Assembly (NCBI RefSeq): GCF_014333615.1
Contig: NZ_JACSCY010000011.1
Location: 62,001-126,000 of the forward strand
Length of the DNA: 64,000 nt
Direction: 5' to 3'
Source: Hymenobacter citatus
Lineage (GTDB): Bacteria > Bacteroidota > Bacteroidia > Cytophagales > Hymenobacteraceae
The notes under the pieces: generated by a model
What the model saw: only the letters and a program-made list of their open reading frames with translations
What the model was told of the DNA's origin: nothing
Databases searched by the model: none
Part shown: piece by piece, positions 31,161 to 40,231 of the stretch
Layout: every line of letters starts with the position of its first letter
Position numbering within the stretch: the first letter of the stretch is position 1
Translations under genes and position numbers: made by a program

Positions 31161-31920
31161 GGGTAGAGGCACGGGTACGCAGCTTGGCAAATTTCAGAAA
31201 TACGCCCCAGGCAGAAATGGTAGCGATGCTTAACCCAGCAAAGCCATCCAGAAAACCCAGCCGCAACACGTAGCCATGCACGAATTTCCAGATAGGTTTC
31301 AGCACCAATTGAAACGGAGTAACCCGCGTTTTACCACGCAGAGCTAGCTCTTCGGCCGCAATGCTGGTGAAGCGATTTAGCTGCGCCACATGCTGCTCTA
31401 CTGATGTATACGAGTAGTGTAATAGGTCGCCCGCCAACTCCCCTACCGACTGAAACGGTTTTTCGATGAACTGCTCGTGCAGCAACAGGCCCTGCCAGCT
31501 ACCCAGGCGCCGGTCGTAGAGGCGCAGCTTGCGGTCGGGGTACCAGCCGCCGTGGCGTACCCAGGTGCCGCAGTAGTTGGTGAGGCGCTTGAGGGTGAAG
31601 CCTGCTACGGGCGGCCAATTGGCTTTCACTTGCCGGATGCTCTGGCGCAGCTCGTCGGTCAGCACCTCGTCGGCATCCAGTTGCAGCACGTGGTCGTACC
31701 GGGCCTGGGCGGTGGCGTAGTTTTTCTGCTCCACGTAGCCGGCGAATTCGTGCTGTACAACTCGTGCGCCGTGCTCCTCGCAGATGGCTACGGTGCGGTC
31801 CGTAGAGTACGAGTCGACCACCACTACCTCATCGGCCACACCCTGTACTGCTTCTAGGCAGCGGGCAATATTAGCTTCTTCGTTGAAGGTGATGATGACA
31901 ACCGAAAGCGAGATGGACAT
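31141..31920 (-). CDS. Glycosyltransferase family 2 (WaaE/KdtX-like)
   Basis: A 259-residue GT-A fold enzyme. It begins SLSVVIITFNEEANIARCLEAV, has VVVDSYSTDRTV and the metal-binding LQLDADEVL, then GGWYPDRKLRLYDR, a pattern seen in WaaE/KdtX-type LPS core beta-1,4-glucosyltransferases. A short hydrophobic stretch near the C-terminus may attach it to the membrane. First gene of the operon with GT9 and the O-antigen ligase-like gene. Acceptor and donor sugar cannot be read from sequence. Confidence 0.87.
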   Translation of the reverse strand: MSISLSVVIITFNEEANIARCLEAVQGVADEVVVVDSYSTDRTVAICEEHGARVVQHEFAGYVEQKNYATAQARYDHVLQLDADEVLTDELRQSIRQVKANWPPVAGFTLKRLTNYCGTWVRHGGWYPDRKLRLYDRRLGSWQGLLLHEQFIEKPFQSVGELAGDLLHYSYTSVEQHVAQLNRFTSIAAEELALRGKTRVTPFQLVLKPIWKFVHGYVLRLGFLDGFAGLSIATISAWGVFLKFAKLRTRASTHENLPH

Positions 31921-32052
31921 AAGCAGGGCAAATATCGGAAATAGCCTCGGCTCCCTGGCAGAGCAGAACAGGTTTCCGACGCAAACCTAACCAATAGCGG
32001 CCGGCGGCGCGTACACTTCTGCACAGAACCTCATCCTTATATCCTTTGCTTC

Positions 32053-32922
32053 ATGACCAGCTTACAAGACAAAACTATTCTCGTAACGGGCGCTACTTCC
32101 GGTATTGGTCAGATTACGGCGCAGGAACTCGCCAAACAGGGCGCCTACGTGGTACTGCTGGCTCGCAACCCCGACAAAGCCGAGCAGGCACGCCGCGACA
32201 TTGTTGCCGCCGCGGGCCACGACCGGGTAGGCATTCTGCTGGCTGATCTTTCCGATTTGGACCAAGTACGCAAAGCCGCTGCGCAGTTCAAGGCCACCTA
32301 CCCCCGCCTCGATGTGCTGGTAAATAATGCAGGTTTATTACCGAAGAAAGAACGCGAAACTTCTGCCCAAGGGTATGAAATGGGTGTGGCAGTAAACCAC
32401 TTAGGCCCCTTTCTGCTGACCAGCTTGTTGCTACCCATGCTCCAGGCAAGTCCTGCGGCACGCATCGTGAATGTAGCATCGGAGGCCTACCATTTTGCCA
32501 AGCCTGATCTGGCTGATTTTCAGTCGGAGCAGCACTTCAGCGCGTTGCGGGTGTACAGCAACACGAAGCTCTACAACATCATGTTCACGCAGGAACTGGC
32601 GCGGCGCCTACGCAGCCACGGCATTCGCAACGTGACCACCAACGTGTTGCACCCCGGCGCCGTAGCCAGCAGCTTTGGTGGCGACAGCACCGGGCTGATG
32701 GGTATTGCCATGTTGGTAGCGCGGCCCTTCATGATTTCGCCGGAGCAAGGCGCCCAAACCAGCATCTTTCTGGCTTCCGATCCGTCGGTGGCCGATATTA
32801 GCGGTGGCTACTATGATAAGAAGCAGACCAAAGCGGTGAAGCACTCCTTCAACACGGTGGAACACGCCCGGCAGCTGTGGAAAATCAGCGAGGAACTGAC
32901 GGATACGCAGTTTTTGGACTAA
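32053..32922 (+). CDS. Short-chain dehydrogenase/reductase (retinol dehydrogenase-like)
   Basis: A 289-residue Rossmann-fold oxidoreductase of the classical SDR family. The N-terminal NAD(P) motif is VTGATSGIGQ, followed by LVNNAG and the catalytic YSNTK (Y-x3-K). The basic residue in LARNPDKA after beta-2 points to NADP. Overall layout resembles retinol dehydrogenase-type SDRs. The substrate is unknown. It is divergent from the GT2 gene and lies 77 bp upstream of the LLM oxidoreductase. Confidence 0.9.
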   Translation: MTSLQDKTILVTGATSGIGQITAQELAKQGAYVVLLARNPDKAEQARRDIVAAAGHDRVGILLADLSDLDQVRKAAAQFKATYPRLDVLVNNAGLLPKKERETSAQGYEMGVAVNHLGPFLLTSLLLPMLQASPAARIVNVASEAYHFAKPDLADFQSEQHFSALRVYSNTKLYNIMFTQELARRLRSHGIRNVTTNVLHPGAVASSFGGDSTGLMGIAMLVARPFMISPEQGAQTSIFLASDPSVADISGGYYDKKQTKAVKHSFNTVEHARQLWKISEELTDTQFLD

Positions 32923-32999
32923 CCGCCAGCTATTCTTGCCGAAACATTTACGGGCCGTAGACGCTTGCTGCTTCTATATTCACTTGCTTACCTGAACTT

Positions 33000-34040
33000 A
33001 TGGAACTAGGCATCAGCTCTTTTGGCGAGGTAGCCCCCGCCCACGTAGCCGGCCAGGATTACGCCGCCCAACAACGTATGCAGGAGTTGCTGGCTTTGGG
33101 CCGGCGGGCCGATGAGGTAGGGCTGGATGTGCTGGCCGTGGGCGAGCATCACCGCCCCGATTATGTAGTGTCGGCGCCCGAGGTGGTGCTGGCGGCGGTG
33201 GCTGCTACCACCCAGCGCATTAGGCTGGCCAGCGCCGTTACGGTGCTCAGCTCGGCCGATCCGGTGCGTACATTTCAGAACTTTGCTACCGTTGACCTTA
33301 TCTCGAATGGTCGGGCCGAGATTATTGCAGGGCGCGGCTCCTTTATTGAGTCATTTCCGCTTTTTGGGTATGATTTGAAGCACTACGACGCATTGTATGC
33401 CGAGAAGCTGGAGCTTCTGCTAAAAATCAACGAGCAGGAAATCGTGAGTTGGCAGGGTAAGCACCGACCCAGCTTCTCACAGAAAGGCGTGTACCCACGC
33501 CCGGTGCAACCGCGCCTACCCATCTGGATTGGGGTAGGAGGCACACCGGCATCGGCCCAACGAGCTGGCACATTAGGCCTAGGCCTCACCATTGCCATCT
33601 TGGGTGGCGCACCAGCGCAGTACGTGGCCTTCGCCGACCTCTATCGCCAGGCAGCCCAACAAGCCGGCCACGACCCAGCGGCCCTACCCCTCTGCCTCAA
33701 TTGTCACTTCCACGTGGCCGAAAACTCCAAGCAAGCCGCCGATGAGTTCTTCCCAGCCTATGCCACCGTGATGAACCGCATCGGCCGCGAGCGGGGCTGG
33801 CCGCCCATGTCGCGGGCGCAGTTCGACTACCTGCGCGGGCCGCAGGGACCGTTGCTGGTAGGTAGTCCGCAGGAGATTATCGACAAACTGCTCTACATCA
33901 GCCAGCTTTTCGGCAATACCCGTTTCCTGGGCCAACTAATGCTTGAGGGCATGCCGCATGAGCAGGTGATGCGCTCTACCGAGCTTTTCGGCAAGGAGGT
34001 AGCGCCTGTGGTGCGCGAGCAACTAGGAGTGACGGTGTAG
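33000..34040 (+). CDS. LLM class flavin-dependent oxidoreductase
   Basis: A 346-residue TIM-barrel protein of the bacterial luciferase superfamily. It starts MELGISSFGEVAPAH and has AVGEHHRPDYVVSAPEVVLA, TQRIRLASAVTVLSSADPV and ISNGRAEIIAGRGSF, the FMN-site segments of this group. Such enzymes use reduced FMN for monooxygenation of small molecules; the substrate cannot be inferred. It may be co-transcribed with the SDR gene and ends at a strong terminator. Confidence 0.92.
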   Translation: MELGISSFGEVAPAHVAGQDYAAQQRMQELLALGRRADEVGLDVLAVGEHHRPDYVVSAPEVVLAAVAATTQRIRLASAVTVLSSADPVRTFQNFATVDLISNGRAEIIAGRGSFIESFPLFGYDLKHYDALYAEKLELLLKINEQEIVSWQGKHRPSFSQKGVYPRPVQPRLPIWIGVGGTPASAQRAGTLGLGLTIAILGGAPAQYVAFADLYRQAAQQAGHDPAALPLCLNCHFHVAENSKQAADEFFPAYATVMNRIGRERGWPPMSRAQFDYLRGPQGPLLVGSPQEIIDKLLYISQLFGNTRFLGQLMLEGMPHEQVMRSTELFGKEVAPVVREQLGVTV

Positions 34041-34056
34041 TGTACCCTTTTTCTTT

Positions 34057-34104
34057 GAAAAGCAGTTCGGCCCTGGCGCAATGCACCAGGGCCGAACTGC
34101 TTTT
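34057..34104 (+). terminator. Intrinsic terminator after the LLM oxidoreductase
   Basis: A 16-bp perfect stem (34061-34076 with 34086-34101, core TTCGGCCCTGG) with a 9-nt loop, running into TTTT. It lies about 20 bp past the stop codon. Confidence 0.9.
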
Positions 34105-34202
34105 GGTAATAATGTATAAAATATTGATTTTTAGCCAACTATATATTCATTAGCGTGCTTTCTTTTCTATATTTAATATAACCTATTTTTTATTCGACAC
34201 CT

Positions 34203-34712
34203 ATGGAAACTATAGCTTGGACCGCGCTCAATGTTATTCTGCTTATTCTTATCGTATACGCTTGGATTAAAGTACTTGCAGTACTCCGGCGGCAGATTGG
34301 TATTGGGCTAGCAGCGCTTTTTCTATTAAGCTTGTCGGCTTTCAGAAGCAGCTCCAATAGCAGCCCTGACTTATCGGAAAATTTGCTGGCTACCAACAAC
34401 AGGCCTACTCAGTCTGGCAATTGGAGCAACTATAGGTACACCCAACTCAATCCGGTTAACAAGCTATTCTTTTTGGTTGAGGGCAAAAAAGACCAAGGTA
34501 CCGTGCAGCCTACCGGCTTCCACGTTACCACCTCTGGCCTACTACTTGGGCACGAATGGCGGCCCATCATGGGCAGTGCTACCTTTTCGTACCCAAATGT
34601 TTACTATCATGCAGTAGTCCTGCACGACTGGAAGCTACTAGGAATGAAGCTTTATACTACCACAGAGGAGTATTATGGCTACGTTCCTAGCACTAAAAGC
34701 AAAAAAGGGTAA
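34203..34712 (+). CDS. Hypothetical membrane-anchored protein
   Basis: A 169-residue product I do not recognise. Residues 5-25 (AWTALNVILLILIVYAWIKVL) form one transmembrane segment and 32-48 (IGIGLAALFLLSLSAF) a second, so the N-terminus is a hairpin anchor. The remaining 120 residues are polar and Tyr-rich (FSYPNVYYHAVVLHDW) and would lie outside the membrane. It stands alone between two terminators, with an AT-rich upstream region and codon use less GC-rich than its neighbours. Confidence 0.65.
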   Translation: METIAWTALNVILLILIVYAWIKVLAVLRRQIGIGLAALFLLSLSAFRSSSNSSPDLSENLLATNNRPTQSGNWSNYRYTQLNPVNKLFFLVEGKKDQGTVQPTGFHVTTSGLLLGHEWRPIMGSATFSYPNVYYHAVVLHDWKLLGMKLYTTTEEYYGYVPSTKSKKG

Positions 34713-34720
34713 ACAATAAA

Positions 34721-34757
34721 CAAAAGGCCGCTCAGCGCAATGCTGAGCGGCCTTTTG
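34721..34757. terminator. Bidirectional terminator
   Basis: A 15-bp perfect stem AAAAGGCCGCTCAGC/GCTGAGCGGCCTTTT (34722-34736 with 34742-34756) with a 5-nt loop. It separates the hypothetical gene on the plus strand from ahcY on the minus strand. Confidence 0.9.
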
Positions 34758-34774
34758 TAATAGATCAGGATTTC

Positions 34775-36103
34775 CTAGTAACGGTACAGGTCCGATTTGA
34801 ACGGGCCTTCTACCTCTACCCCGATATACTGGGCCTGCTTAGGACGCAGCTCGTCCAACTCTACCCCAATCTTGGCGAGGTGTAGGCGAGCTACTTTCTC
34901 ATCAAGGTGCTTGGGTAGGGTGTATACCTGGTTTTCGTAGGCGTCGGCGTTGGTCCACAACTCAATCTGGGCCAGCGTTTGGTTGGTGAAGGAGTTCGAC
35001 ATCACGAACGAAGGGTGGCCGGTGGCGCAGCCCAGGTTCACCAAACGACCTTCGGCCAGGATGATTACCTCTTTGCCGTCGATGTTGTAGAGGTCTACTT
35101 GCGGCTTCACAGTGTCTTTGGTGCTGCCGTAGGTTTTATTCAGCCACGCCATGTCAATCTCATCGTCGAAGTGACCGATGTTGCAGACAATGGCTTTATC
35201 CTTCAGTGAGCGGAAGATTTCCTCTGTGATGATGTCGCAGTTGCCGGTAGCCGTCACGATGATGTCGGCTTGAGGGGCAGCGTCTACCATTTTCTTCACC
35301 GCGTAGCCGTCCATAGCGGCTTGCAGGGCGCAAATGGGGTCGATTTCCGTTACGATAACGCGGGCGCCAGCACCACGCAGCGAAGCAGCGGTACCTTTTC
35401 CTACGTCGCCGTAGCCGGCTACTACGGCTACTTTGCCGGCCATCATCACGTCGGTAGCGCGGCGGATAGCATCCACAGCCGACTCTTTGCAGCCGTATTT
35501 GTTATCGAACTTCGACTTGGTAACCGAGTCGTTGATGTTGAAGGCGGGAATGGGTAGGGTACCGGCTTTCACACGGTCCAGCAGGCGCAGCACGCCCGTG
35601 GTGGTTTCTTCCGAAATACCTTTGATGCCGGCGGCCAGCTCGGGGTACTGGTTCAACACCATGTTGGTCAGGTCGCCGCCGTCGTCCAGAATCATGTTCA
35701 GGGGCTGACGCTCCTCGCCGAAGTACAGCGTTTGCTCGATGCACCAGTTAAACTCTTCCTCGTTCATGCCCTTCCAGGCATACACCGGAATACCGGCAGC
35801 CGCAATGGCAGCGGCAGCGTGGTCTTGGGTAGAGAAGATGTTGCACGACGACCATGTTACATCGGCGCCCAGGGCAATCAGGGTTTCGATGAGCACGGCC
35901 GTTTGGATGGTCATGTGCAGGCAGCCGGCAATGCGGGCGCCTTTCAATGGCTGCGAGGGGCCATATTCCTCGCGCAGTGCCATCAGGCCCGGCATTTCAG
36001 CCTCAGCCAGACGAATTTCCTTACGGCCCCACTCGGCCAGGGAAATATCTTTTACTTTATAGGGGACGTAGGTCGTCGCCGTGGTTGGGTTCGTATCGAG
36101 CAT
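34775..36103 (-). CDS. ahcY: Adenosylhomocysteinase
   Basis: Splits S-adenosylhomocysteine to adenosine and homocysteine, removing the product inhibitor of methylation. The protein has about 442 residues from the ATG at 36103 ([17 protein letters not shown]). It carries [41 protein letters not shown], the NAD motif [10 protein letters not shown] and the C-terminal KSDLYRY. A start ten codons upstream is less likely because it would overlap the -7 promoter box. Monocistronic. Confidence 0.96.
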   Translation of the reverse strand: MLDTNPTTATTYVPYKVKDISLAEWGRKEIRLAEAEMPGLMALREEYGPSQPLKGARIAGCLHMTIQTAVLIETLIALGADVTWSSCNIFSTQDHAAAAIAAAGIPVYAWKGMNEEEFNWCIEQTLYFGEERQPLNMILDDGGDLTNMVLNQYPELAAGIKGISEETTTGVLRLLDRVKAGTLPIPAFNINDSVTKSKFDNKYGCKESAVDAIRRATDVMMAGKVAVVAGYGDVGKGTAASLRGAGARVIVTEIDPICALQAAMDGYAVKKMVDAAPQADIIVTATGNCDIITEEIFRSLKDKAIVCNIGHFDDEIDMAWLNKTYGSTKDTVKPQVDLYNIDGKEVIILAEGRLVNLGCATGHPSFVMSNSFTNQTLAQIELWTNADAYENQVYTLPKHLDEKVARLHLAKIGVELDELRPKQAQYIGVEVEGPFKSDLYRY

Positions 36104-36130
36104 GATGCAGGTAGTTTGGCGTTTCAACCA

Positions 36131-36138
36131 CAAAGGTA
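36131..36138 (-). promoter_or_regulatory. -7 element of ahcY
   Basis: TACCTTTG on the minus strand matches TAnnTTTG and lies 28 bp upstream of the chosen ATG. No good TTG at the usual distance. Confidence 0.5.
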
Positions 36139-36185
36139 GCCAAGTTGTTGGGGAATTTTGGGATGATGCCCTGCTAGTTTAAGGG

Positions 36186-36878
36186 TTACAGCTCCTCCAC
36201 ACTCAGCGCCAGCGAGCCAGGGGTGGTGGTCGTGGCTGCGGCGCCACGCAACACCACATTATATAGTTTGCCTGCCCGCAAAATGGAAGGCTGGGAGGTA
36301 GTAGCCACCACAGTGCCACTAGGTTGCACGGCACGCAGCGTTACGGTATCCGGATCAATCACCAAAAAGCCGGTATTGCTACGGAAAGCTACATCCAGAA
36401 CGTAGGGGGTAGAGCCTGCCTTGTGATTACGCAGTGTGATGCGCGGCGCCTCGTACCCCAGATTGATGAAACGCAAGTGCGCCTTGCCGGCTGAAGGAAT
36501 GGTCAGATCATCCATGAGGCTTAGGGCGGCTACCTGGGTAGAGCTGCTGTTATAGATGTATACCGAGTGAAACTTTCGGCTGTTAATCGTGAGGGGCACG
36601 CTCAATTGGTTGGATGGGGTAGCAACAGCTTCGACTACCAATGTATGCGCCCCGGCGCTTAGCTCATTGTAGCCAGTGCTCTGGCCGTAATAAAGTGTTT
36701 TGGCAGTCTGCTCATCCACCCGCGCATTCACAGAAGTTGGTACCGCAGAGGCCACGTGCACAATGCTCAACTTACCAGCAGCGGGCGTATTCTCAGTGTC
36801 GTTACAGCTAGTTAAGGCCAGCAAGGCTGGTACGAATATCGTCCCGATACGTGAGACAGGGAATAGAATACGGGTCAT
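36186..36878 (-). CDS. DUF4397 lipoprotein
   Basis: From the ATG at 36878 the protein has 230 residues and a lipoprotein signal, MTRILFPVSRIGTIFVPALL then ALTSC with the lipobox Cys. The rest is two beta-sandwich-like repeats of the DUF4397 type (LSIVHVASAVPTSVNARVDE, then AHLRFINLGYEAPRITLRN). The family is common in Bacteroidota and is thought to be surface or periplasmic. Function unknown. An upstream in-frame extension of 42 residues lacks a signal and is rejected. Confidence 0.8.
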   Translation of the reverse strand: MTRILFPVSRIGTIFVPALLALTSCNDTENTPAAGKLSIVHVASAVPTSVNARVDEQTAKTLYYGQSTGYNELSAGAHTLVVEAVATPSNQLSVPLTINSRKFHSVYIYNSSSTQVAALSLMDDLTIPSAGKAHLRFINLGYEAPRITLRNHKAGSTPYVLDVAFRSNTGFLVIDPDTVTLRAVQPSGTVVATTSQPSILRAGKLYNVVLRGAAATTTTPGSLALSVEEL

Positions 36879-37139
36879 GATTATTTTCTTTAAAGGATAT
36901 GAATTCCTAAAGAAAACAGATTCTTTGATAACAGTTAAATACCCTGCTGTATTGCCCGTTATTATGCAGCCAGAGAATGCGTTAAGAAAGCATTTGAAAG
37001 CCACTTATGATCAATTCAGCTAGCAGCCGCAGCAATCCGCAGAACGAATCCATCCGAAAGGATGTTCGGCAAAAAATAGGACTCTTTTTTGCTATTGGGG
37101 CGAATCAGTTCTATTCAGACACTTTTTATTGTCGCGTCT

Positions 37140-37748
37140 ATGCGCCTCTCTGTTACGACGATCTGCCGTCGCACTGCTCTGTTGTTCTTTTTTCTGCTGG
37201 GCTTCTCCCAGGCGTATGCACAGCAGCCTACCCCCATGGGGCAATTTATCCGGCTGAGCCCCGAGGATAAGGACCGGGGATTGAACGGGCAGCAAACCAA
37301 TTTTTACTTTGCCACCGACACCAGCACCGACTACCGCAACGCAGGCTATTTTGGGCAGAAGCTGCGCCCCTACCTAGCCGACAACCCCGAGGCGCTGGAA
37401 TTTCTCAACGACTACCGGCGGCAGAAAGCACTGCACCTGGCCGAGCGGCTGGTGTTTGTGGGCTCCGTAGCGCTGTACGGTCAGCAGGTGCTGGCCGGTG
37501 ATGAGCGGCAGTATTTCAACAACACGCAGAAGGTGGCCGCGGGCGTGGCCGTCTTCAGCCTGATAGTCAATGTGCTCATCTCACGCAATACCAACACCCA
37601 CATGCTGCGGGCGGTAGAAGCGCACAATAGCATGCTGCCTGCGGCGCGACATGGCGCTTTGTGGCAGCGTTACCGCCCTACCACAATAGGCATGAGCGCC
37701 ACCGCTACCGGCAGGCCTTTGCTGGCATTGAGCTGGCAGTTGCACTAA
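37140..37748 (+). CDS. Exported protein of unknown function
   Basis: A product of about 202 residues from the ATG at 37140. It has a clear signal peptide ending ALLFFFLLGFSQAYA with cleavage before QQPTP. Residues 95-145 include hydrophobic stretches (LAERLVFVGSVALYGQQVLAG and VAAGVAVFSLIVNVLI) that could be two membrane helices. No family recognised. It lies 27 bp before the methyltransferase gene and may be co-transcribed with it. Confidence 0.7.
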   Translation: MRLSVTTICRRTALLFFFLLGFSQAYAQQPTPMGQFIRLSPEDKDRGLNGQQTNFYFATDTSTDYRNAGYFGQKLRPYLADNPEALEFLNDYRRQKALHLAERLVFVGSVALYGQQVLAGDERQYFNNTQKVAAGVAVFSLIVNVLISRNTNTHMLRAVEAHNSMLPAARHGALWQRYRPTTIGMSATATGRPLLALSWQLH

Positions 37749-37775
37749 TTTGCCCGTTTTTGCGTAGATAGGGGC

Positions 37776-39011
37776 ATGGAATATCCGTTGCCCGCGGCGG
37801 CCCGGCAGTATGTAGCCGACCACCTGCACCACGATCCGGCCCAGCTGGCGTTGCAGGCCCGCCGCTTTCCGGGGCTCCCCGTCCCCGAGCTGGTTCGCCA
37901 GATTCAGGCCCGCCAAAAGGCACGCACCAAGCTGCCCGCCTGGGCCGAAAACCCCGAATTGATTTTTCCACCGGCCTTGTCGGTGGAGCAGGCTTCGTCG
38001 GACCGCACGGCGGCGTTCAAGGCCGATCTGGTTGGCGGACAGCGCCTGGCTGACCTCACGGGTGGCTTTGGTGTAGACACCTGCTATTTCGCCAGCCGCG
38101 TGGCCGAGGTGCACTATGTGGAGCGCAATTCGCAACTGGCCGAGGTGGTGCAGTACAACCTGGGCCTGCTAGGTGTGCGCAATGTGCACTACCATACCAC
38201 CGATGCGCTGGCATTCCTGAAAAGCACGCCCGAGACATTCGACTGGCTCTACCTCGACCCGGCCCGCCGCGACACGGCCTCGCGCAAAATTTTCCGGTTG
38301 CAGGACTGTGAGCCGGATGTGCTGCGCATTCTGCCCCTGCTATTGCACAAGGCCCCTCGCATTTTGCTTAAGACCTCGCCTATGCTCGATATTGAGCTGG
38401 CTATTCAGGAGTTGAAACACGTGCGGCGCGTGTGGGTGCTGGCTGTGGATAATGAATGCAAGGAGGTGCTGTATGAGCTGGGCGAGGAACCCGCCGTAGA
38501 CCCCGAGCGCTACGCCGTGAACCTCACCCGTACCGGTGAGCAGCAGGAGTTCCGCCTGAACCGCGCCCGGGAGGCCCGCGCCATATCGCGCTACGCCGAG
38601 CCACAGACTGGGCAGTATCTCTACGAACCCAACGCAGCCATTCTGAAAGCAGGTGCTTTCCGTAGCATCGGCAATGCCTTCGAGCTGTTGAAGCTGCATC
38701 AGCATAGCCATTTGTATATGTCTGATGAGTTGCGCGCCGATTTTCCGGGGCGCATTTTCCGCATTCAGGCCGTGGAGCGCTATGATGCTGATGCCCTCTT
38801 ACCCTACCTCGGTCCTGAGGCGCGTGCCCACGTTACTACCCGCAATTTTCCGGATACGGTAGCCGTATTCCGGCAACGCACCGGCATCCGGGAGGGCGGC
38901 CATATTTATTTATTTGCTACTACTGATTTGCGGGGCCGCTTGATGGTGTTGGTGTGCGAGAAAGTGAAGCGCTGGAGTGGGGAGCTAGTGGCGGCAGCCC
39001 AATCGGCATAA
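37776..39011 (+). CDS. Class I SAM-dependent methyltransferase, PG_1098/THUMP-like type
   Basis: A 411-residue protein of a Bacteroidota-typical methyltransferase family. The SAM site is LADLTGGFGVDTCYFA, followed by VHYVERNSQLAEVV and the catalytic-region motif LYLDPARRD. The C-terminal part (from about 310) resembles the THUMP-like domain of this family (RFRSIG-type segment, then VTTRNFPDTVAVFRQRTG). The fold suggests an RNA methyltransferase, but the target is not known to me. Confidence 0.85.
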   Translation: MEYPLPAAARQYVADHLHHDPAQLALQARRFPGLPVPELVRQIQARQKARTKLPAWAENPELIFPPALSVEQASSDRTAAFKADLVGGQRLADLTGGFGVDTCYFASRVAEVHYVERNSQLAEVVQYNLGLLGVRNVHYHTTDALAFLKSTPETFDWLYLDPARRDTASRKIFRLQDCEPDVLRILPLLLHKAPRILLKTSPMLDIELAIQELKHVRRVWVLAVDNECKEVLYELGEEPAVDPERYAVNLTRTGEQQEFRLNRAREARAISRYAEPQTGQYLYEPNAAILKAGAFRSIGNAFELLKLHQHSHLYMSDELRADFPGRIFRIQAVERYDADALLPYLGPEARAHVTTRNFPDTVAVFRQRTGIREGGHIYLFATTDLRGRLMVLVCEKVKRWSGELVAAAQSA

Positions 39012-39020
39012 CTTACTCTA

Positions 39021-39629
39021 TTACTTGGCCGGACTGGTCCACGGGCTGTCGTTGATGCGGAAGCGCCAAAGCAGCCCGGCTGCTTCCGCACCGGCGTAGG
39101 CCAGCCCTACCCTGGTGCTGGCCCGCACCTCCGCATCAGGCACATCCTCGTCGTGGTCTTCCAACCAAAGCACGTCGCCTTGCAGGTCGGTACCGGTGAG
39201 GGCGGGCGTGACGCCTAGCGCTTGCGTGAGCAAGCCAGGACCGGCGGTGAGGTTGCGGGCTATGGCCGTCAGACCGCGCCGACGTAGCATTGTATCAATA
39301 CCCACAGTGGGCTCAATAGCGCGAATCAGGACGGTGTTGGGCACATCGGCGGCATTAGTGACGATGTTGAAGAGCGTGTGCCGCTGGTACACCGTGTAGA
39401 GGTAAGCGCGGCCGCCCGGCTCGTATAGCGCTTGCCCATGCTGGCCGCGTCGCTTCAGGTGCATCGTCAGGGAGTTGTCCCCTTGATGAGAATACGCTTC
39501 CGTTTCGACGATGCGGCCGCCAGTCAGCTCCCCATCTATGCGAGAGAAGACGTACTTGCCCAGCAGCTCGCGGGCAATCTGGGTAGGGTCGGGGCGCTGG
39601 AAGAAGGCGGCAGGAATTGTCTGAACCAC
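39021..39629 (-). CDS. DNA-3-methyladenine glycosylase (AAG/MPG family)
   Basis: Removes alkylated purines from DNA. The 202-residue protein starts at a GTG and contains GGRIVETEAYSHQGDNSL with the catalytic Glu, then YEPGGRAYLYTVYQRHTLFNIVT and AIEPTVGIDTM, plus TAGPGLLTQALGV. This is the AAG fold and not AlkA. The GTG start lies in the outer arm of the inverted repeat that begins at 39620, so the N-terminal residues are encoded by repeat DNA. Confidence 0.92.
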   Translation of the reverse strand: MVQTIPAAFFQRPDPTQIARELLGKYVFSRIDGELTGGRIVETEAYSHQGDNSLTMHLKRRGQHGQALYEPGGRAYLYTVYQRHTLFNIVTNAADVPNTVLIRAIEPTVGIDTMLRRRGLTAIARNLTAGPGLLTQALGVTPALTGTDLQGDVLWLEDHDEDVPDAEVRASTRVGLAYAGAEAAGLLWRFRINDSPWTSPAK

Positions 39630-39857
39630 GGATTTGCTCGGATTTTCTGGATTACACGAATTTTGTAGGCGAGGGGTTCAACCTACTTGTCATCCCAAAC
39701 CTGCGAAGGACTTTCTCACGCATAAACGAGTCGTTGTTCTAATACTCGTTGTGCCGCGAAAAGGTCCTTCGCAGGCTCAGGATGACAGACGCCTCCTTAC
39801 GCCCCCATCCACAAAATCCGTGTAATCCAGAAAATCCGAGCGAATCCGTGGTTCAGA
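39620..39857. repeat. Nested inverted repeat (composite palindromic element)
   Basis: The outer arms, about 48 bp each, begin at 39620 and end at 39857 and are near identical inverted (core CTCGGATTTTCTGGATTACA). Inside lies a second palindrome of 99 bp, 39689-39787, with ends TGTCATCC and GGATGACA and arm core CTGCGAAGGAC. The centre around 39735 is also self-complementary (AACGAGT and ACTCGTT). No coding region. The left arm overlaps the start of the glycosylase gene; the right arm ends just before the riboswitch promoter. Confidence 0.85.
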
Positions 39858-39860
39858 CAG

Positions 39861-39868
39861 TATCTTTG
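39861..39868 (+). promoter_or_regulatory. -7 element of the cobalamin riboswitch transcript
   Basis: TATCTTTG matches the Bacteroidota -7 box TAnnTTTG and directly precedes the riboswitch aptamer. No good -33 TTG is seen; the repeat arm occupies that space. Confidence 0.6.
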
Positions 39869-39869
39869 T

Positions 39870-40080
39870 GGCGTAGCGGTGGCCGGACCCCAATTGTGGG
39901 GCGAGGCTGAAAAGGGAATCTGGTTCAAAGCCGGAGCTGTCCCCGCAACTGTACGCTTCAAGAGTGGGCACATCACGCAGCTGCCACTGTTTCGCAGAAC
40001 GCCAGGTTTCAATTATGAAACTTAGCTGGAGAAATGGGAAGGCGATGTGCCCGAAGCAAGCCAGGAGACCTGCCACTACG
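39870..40080 (+). promoter_or_regulatory. Cobalamin riboswitch aptamer
   Basis: The conserved blocks are all present in order: AAAAGGGAA (about 39911), GCTGTCCCCGCAACTGTA (39937 onward), GCCACTG (about 39983) and AGCCAGGAGACCTGCC ending at 40074. The 5' GTAGCGGTGGC and 3' GCCACTACG close the base helix. It senses adenosylcobalamin or a related form and controls the btuB-btuG transcript. Confidence 0.93.
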
Positions 40081-40127
40081 TTTCCCATGTTCAGCGCCTT
40101 CGGAGGAAAGGCGGAGAACGAATGCAG

Positions 40128-40154
40128 CGGGCGGCCCCGGCCACCCGGTTTTTT
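40128..40154 (+). terminator. Candidate riboswitch expression-platform terminator
   Basis: CGGGCGGCC (40128-40136) pairs with GGCCACCCG (40139-40147) with one mismatch and runs into TTTTTT (40149-40154). It sits between the aptamer and btuB, with a second small hairpin CGCCTT/AAGGCG just upstream that could act as the alternative fold. This suggests transcriptional control by B12. Confidence 0.65.
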
Positions 40155-40231
40155 CTGTTTTCGGCCTCGGCTACGCGGCGGGTTTCGGCTCGCGGCGGAG
40201 TTTTGAACTGACTTTTCCTACCCCGGAAATT

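Noticed and set aside
36879-37004. N-terminal extension of the DUF4397 lipoprotein
   Set aside because: It would bury the lipoprotein signal peptide 42 residues inside the protein.
39689-39787. CRISPR repeat or attachment site
   Set aside because: Only one copy at the site with no spacers and no integrase; the palindromic structure fits a dispersed repeat better.
40034-40231. ATG at 40034 as the start of btuB, giving a 66-residue N-terminal extension
   Set aside because: It lies inside the cobalamin aptamer and its translation has no signal-peptide character; the TTG at 40232 gives a good signal peptide.
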